Assembly: GCA_015056815.1 (NCBI GenBank)
Contig: SVFN01000001.1
Location: forward strand, 62,001 to 126,000
DNA length: 64,000 bases
DNA from: Lachnospiraceae bacterium
GTDB taxonomy: Bacteria; Bacillota; Clostridia; Lachnospirales; Lachnospiraceae
Direction: 5' to 3'
Notes under the pieces: generated by a model
Told to the model about the DNA's origin: nothing
What the model saw: the letters and a program-made list of their open reading frames with translations, nothing else
Databases searched by the model: none
Part shown: one piece after another, positions 61,175 through 64,000 of the stretch
Layout of the letters: the number at the start of each line of letters is the position of its first letter
How positions within the stretch are numbered: position 1 is the first letter of the stretch
Position numbers and translations under genes: made by a program

Positions 61175-61802
61175 GGGAGTTTTGATCGTGCTTTCCGGTT
61201 TTTCCGGTGCAGGAAAAGGGACTATCGTAAAGAGGCTTATGTCGCAGTATGACAATTATGCCCTGAGCATTTCCATGACGACCAGAGCACCGCGCGAGGG
61301 TGAATTGGACGGGAGAGAATATTTCTTCTCCACCAAAGAAGATTTTGAGAAACGCATTGAAGAAAACGGACTGATCGAATATGCCTGCTATTGCGGTAAT
61401 TATTACGGGACACCGAAGGATTATGTTCAGAAGATGCTTAAGGAAGGCAAAGATGTGATCTTAGAGATCGAGCTTCAGGGAGCGATGAAAGTAAAAGAAC
61501 AGTTTCCGCAGGCTTTACTGTTGTTCGTGATGCCGCCCAGTGCCGAAATATTAAAAGAAAGACTGACGGGACGCGGGACAGAGACCGCTGAAGTGATCGA
61601 AAGCAGACTGGCGAGAGCTTCGGAGGAATCGGAAGGTATTGAGCAGTATGATTATATTGTGGTGAATGATGTGCTCGATGAATGTGTAGAGCGCGTGCAC
61701 CGGATCATAGACTGTGCACATGATGCGGCTGACCGCAATCGGGCGTTTATCGCAGATATGAGGCGTCAACTGCAAAAATTCAGTCAAAAAGATACTGAGT
61801 AG
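61164..61802 (+). CDS. gmk: Guanylate kinase
   Basis: The product phosphorylates GMP to GDP. The 212-residue protein has the P-loop LSGFSGAGKGTIV near residue 10, the GMP-binding SMTTRAPREGELDGREYFF and the Walker B-like VILEIELQGA. ATG 61164 follows AAAGGAGGA, so the start lies inside the remA coding end; a start at 61131 would lack a site. Usual length. Confidence 0.96.
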   Translation: MKHEGVLIVLSGFSGAGKGTIVKRLMSQYDNYALSISMTTRAPREGELDGREYFFSTKEDFEKRIEENGLIEYACYCGNYYGTPKDYVQKMLKEGKDVILEIELQGAMKVKEQFPQALLLFVMPPSAEILKERLTGRGTETAEVIESRLARASEESEGIEQYDYIVVNDVLDECVERVHRIIDCAHDAADRNRAFIADMRRQLQKFSQKDTE

Positions 61803-61853
61803 AGCAGTTTTTCAAGGTAAAGAAAAGGAAAGGTATTTGAAAGGAGAAATAAA

Positions 61854-62183
61854 ATGATACATCCATCTTATTCAGAGCTAATGAAAGTCGTAAACGCAGA
61901 TACAGAGCCGGGCGAGGCTAAGGTTGTAAACAGCCGTTATTCCATCGTAATGGCTACTTCCAAGAGAGCAAGACAGATCATCGGTGGTGATGAGCCGCTT
62001 GTGAACGGCAAAGACCGCAAGGCACTTTCCATTGCTGTTGATGAGCTCAATCAGGGCAAGATCCGTATCCTGACGGATGAGGAGGAAGAAGCCTTAAAAC
62101 AGGAAATGGAAGAGGCTGCGGCCAGGATGGAAGAAGCCGAAGCGGAAGAGACACAAGAGGCCGAAGAAAACGAGGCGGAATGA
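61854..62183 (+). CDS. rpoZ: RNA polymerase omega subunit
   Basis: The 109-residue protein has the RpoZ core: SRYSIVMATSKRARQI, then KALSIAVDELNQGKI. Omega helps assemble the beta' subunit. The C-terminal ~35 residues are an acidic Glu/Ala-rich tail not needed in the family core. AAAGGAG precedes ATG 61854. It follows gmk as in most Firmicutes, and a hairpin with a T-run follows it. Confidence 0.93.
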   Translation: MIHPSYSELMKVVNADTEPGEAKVVNSRYSIVMATSKRARQIIGGDEPLVNGKDRKALSIAVDELNQGKIRILTDEEEEALKQEMEEAAARMEEAEAEETQEAEENEAE

Positions 62184-62193
62184 TAGGAAAGAG

Positions 62194-62228
62194 TTTAGTC
62201 TACATACAATTATGTAGGCTAAATTTTT
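62194..62228 (+). terminator. Terminator or attenuator between rpoZ and rimO
   Basis: TTTAGTCTACATA (62194-62206) pairs with TATGTAGGCTAAA (62211-62223), loop CAAT, one T-G wobble, followed by five T. Confidence 0.75.
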
Positions 62229-62333
62229 ATGTGGTTTTCAGAGGAGAAACTATAAAACAGCAGCTGAAAATGATACAGGGATCCCTTCGATATCATTTCG
62301 GGTGCAGAACCATAAATACAGGAAAGGACTACT

Positions 62334-63692
62334 ATGAAGATAATGTTTGTGTCACTTGGTTGTGACAAAAATCTGGTGGATACCGAGATGATGCTGGGCA
62401 TGTTAACAGAGAGGGGACACACATTTACGGATGACGAGACCGAGGCGGAAGTGATCGTGGTCAATACCTGCTGCTTTATCGGAGATGCCAAGGAAGAAAG
62501 CATTAACACCCTGATCGAGCTGGGAAGACAAAAAAGCGAGGGCAGCTGCAGGGCTTTGATCGCGGCAGGCTGTCTGGCACAGCGCTATCATGATGAGATC
62601 AAAGAACAGATCCCTGAGGTGGATGTTCTCATCGGAACAATGGCAATCGACCGGATCGCGGAGGCACTGGATGAGATCGGTCGGAAAGTGACACCGGAAG
62701 GGGACGATCAGAAGGAAGAAACAGGTCATAAGGAATATCTGCGTGATATCAATGCGGTTCCGGTGGCGGGTAAGAGACAGATCGTGACGACCGGAGGGCA
62801 TTTTGCCTACCTCAAGATCGCAGAAGGATGTGACAAGCATTGCACTTATTGTATTATCCCAAAGGTGCGCGGTAATTACCGCAGCATACCGATGGAGACT
62901 CTGTTGGAACAGGCACAACAGCTTGTGGAAGGCGGTGTAAAAGAACTGATCCTGGTTGCACAGGAGACGACTCTGTATGGGGCGGATCTGTATGGAGAAA
63001 AGTGTCTCCCGGAATTGCTGAGAAAGCTGTGCAGGATCAGCGGACTTTACTGGATCAGAATCCTGTACTGCTACCCCGAGGAAATAACGGATGAGCTGAT
63101 ACAGGTTATGAAGGAAGAACCTAAGATCTGTCATTATCTGGATATTCCCATCCAGCATGCATCGGATGCGGTCCTTAAGCGGATGGGTAGACGGACTGAT
63201 CAGAATCAGCTTAGGGAAATGATCGGAAAGCTGCGAAAAGAGATTCCTGACATATGTCTGAGAACGACACTGATCACCGGATTCCCGGGAGAGAGTCAGG
63301 AGGATTTTGAAGTGCTTTATAATTTCGTGGATGAGATGGAATTTGACCGGCTTGGTGTATTCACGTATTCGCAGGAGGAAGATACTCCGGCAGCCGGCTT
63401 TGCGGATCAGATCGATGAGGAGACCAAAAAGGACAGACAGGCTGAACTGATGGAATTGCAGCAGGAGATCGCGTTTGAAAAAGCAAACCGGATGAAGGAT
63501 GCCGTGGTAACTGCCATTGTAGAGGGAAAAGTGGCGGATGAGAATGCCTTTGTGGCGCGAACCTACAAGGATGCTCCAAACGTGGACGGACTGATCTTTG
63601 TTTATGCAGATGCGGAACTGATGACAGGGGACTTTGTGAAGGTGAAGGTAACCGGTTCCTATGAATATGACCTGATCGGAGAACTGCAATAA
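62334..63692 (+). CDS. rimO: Ribosomal protein S12 methylthiotransferase
   Basis: The radical-SAM enzyme methylthiolates Asp88-equivalent of ribosomal protein S12. The 452-residue protein has an N-terminal UPF0004 domain (SLGCDKNLVDTEMMLG, NTCCFIGDAKEES, AAGCLAQRY: three cluster cysteines), the radical-SAM motif CDKHCTYC at about residue 165, and a C-terminal TRAM-like domain ending VKVTGSYEYDLIGELQ. GGAAAGGA precedes ATG 62334. Confidence 0.96.
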   Translation: MKIMFVSLGCDKNLVDTEMMLGMLTERGHTFTDDETEAEVIVVNTCCFIGDAKEESINTLIELGRQKSEGSCRALIAAGCLAQRYHDEIKEQIPEVDVLIGTMAIDRIAEALDEIGRKVTPEGDDQKEETGHKEYLRDINAVPVAGKRQIVTTGGHFAYLKIAEGCDKHCTYCIIPKVRGNYRSIPMETLLEQAQQLVEGGVKELILVAQETTLYGADLYGEKCLPELLRKLCRISGLYWIRILYCYPEEITDELIQVMKEEPKICHYLDIPIQHASDAVLKRMGRRTDQNQLREMIGKLRKEIPDICLRTTLITGFPGESQEDFEVLYNFVDEMEFDRLGVFTYSQEEDTPAAGFADQIDEETKKDRQAELMELQQEIAFEKANRMKDAVVTAIVEGKVADENAFVARTYKDAPNVDGLIFVYADAELMTGDFVKVKVTGSYEYDLIGELQ

Positions 63693-63733
63693 GAAATAAG
63701 AAATAATCAAAAGCAGGAAGGAAGAGGAGTAGT

Positions 63734-64000
63734 ATGAAAAAAATGAATTTACCTAACAAACTGACACTTTTAAGAATGGTGCTGGCAGTGTTTTTTGTCG
63801 TATTTCTTTTACTGTCGGACACCTATGAATATCTGAAATGGATCGCTCTTGCCATTTTTATCGTGGCAAGCCTGACAGATATGCTGGACGGAAAGATCGC
63901 CCGTAAATACAATCTTGTTACCAATTTTGGCAAATTTATGGATCCGTTGGCAGATAAACTGTTAGTCTGTTCTGCGCTGATCGGGCTGACTGATCTTGGA
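63734..64000 (+). CDS. pgsA: CDP-diacylglycerol-glycerol-3-phosphate 3-phosphatidyltransferase (partial)
   Basis: The first 89 codons are present; the gene runs off the window edge. It begins MKKMNLPNKLTLLRMVLA, typical PgsA, with a membrane helix at about 12-28. The CDP-alcohol phosphatidyltransferase signature follows: DGKIAR, then a glycine eight residues on and the DPLAD pair (pattern DGx2ARx8Gx3Dx3D). It makes phosphatidylglycerophosphate for membrane lipids. GAGGAG precedes ATG 63734, and rimO lies 41 bases upstream. Confidence 0.95.
   Translation, partial: MKKMNLPNKLTLLRMVLAVFFVVFLLLSDTYEYLKWIALAIFIVASLTDMLDGKIARKYNLVTNFGKFMDPLADKLLVCSALIGLTDLG

Noticed and set aside
62180-62365. Small plus-strand frame (61 codons) between rpoZ and rimO
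   Set aside because: It overlaps the terminator hairpin and the rimO start and has no ribosome binding site.
62403-63710. Minus-strand open frame (435 codons) opposite rimO
   Set aside because: rimO is complete with all catalytic cysteines; the antisense frame has no recognisable domain and no ribosome binding site.

Overview
The window looks like a chromosomal segment of a Lachnospiraceae-type Clostridia genome. This rests on gene order (yicC-remA-gmk-rpoZ-rimO-pgsA), the ACT-domain/DUF711 pair, TmcAL, strong AGGAGG-type ribosome binding sites, a Spo0A-type DNA-binding domain and the style of the giant MBG/YDG surface protein. I see no insertion sequences, integrases, phage genes or CRISPR arrays. 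Most of the window is ordinary, densely packed housekeeping DNA, mostly on the + strand.

Layout. 1-6.8 kb: an unrecognised gene with a possibly frameshifted start, tRNA-Leu(CAA), a PaaI-type thioesterase, an AlkD-like protein, a Nudix hydrolase, a small zinc-finger/membrane protein, polA and coaE. 6.8-12.7 kb: an FtsA-like ATPase with a long acidic linker, a YycJ-type metallo-hydrolase, ACT protein plus DUF711 protein, and upp. 12.8-17.6 kb: tmcAL (minus), pta, a macrodomain protein, an HD protein and an SGNH hydrolase. 17.8-23.7 kb: a YitT-family membrane protein (minus), then a three-gene cluster: tandem AAA+ protein, MoxR-type AAA+ and VWA protein. Its leader carries a perfect 86-bp tandem repeat of nested hairpins. 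23.8-31.3 kb: a small unknown protein, leuS, an Rpn-like nuclease relative (minus), a SIMPL-domain protein, aroA and tyrA (minus). 31.6-39.6 kb: GDP-mannose supply genes (manC, manA), a Spo0A-type regulator with no receiver domain, and a capsule-type control module (PHP phosphatase, LCP protein, CpsC, CpsD with a tyrosine-rich tail) followed by a small secreted LRR-like protein. 40.1-56.3 kb: one giant secreted-protein gene of about 5,400 codons, split by an in-frame TAG after codon 94 and preceded by a consensus promoter and a structured leader ending in a U-run. 56.4-64 kb: glgA, rqcH and the yicC-remA-gmk-rpoZ-rimO-pgsA run, which leaves the window.

How the parts fit. The mannose genes, capsule-type phosphatase/kinase/co-polymerase, LCP protein and giant repeat protein together suggest a cell-envelope district. 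No glycosyltransferase, flippase or polymerase gene is present, so any polysaccharide the module controls must be assembled from elsewhere. The most unusual signals are: (1) a recurrent palindromic leader with a CGCGAA-GCG core, placed immediately after a predicted -10 box at both pta and the AAA/MoxR/VWA cluster; (2) the giant gene with its amber codon and leader; (3) the receiver-less Spo0A relative; and (4) the poly-tyrosine kinase tail. All calls are from reading the sequence; no database search was possible.
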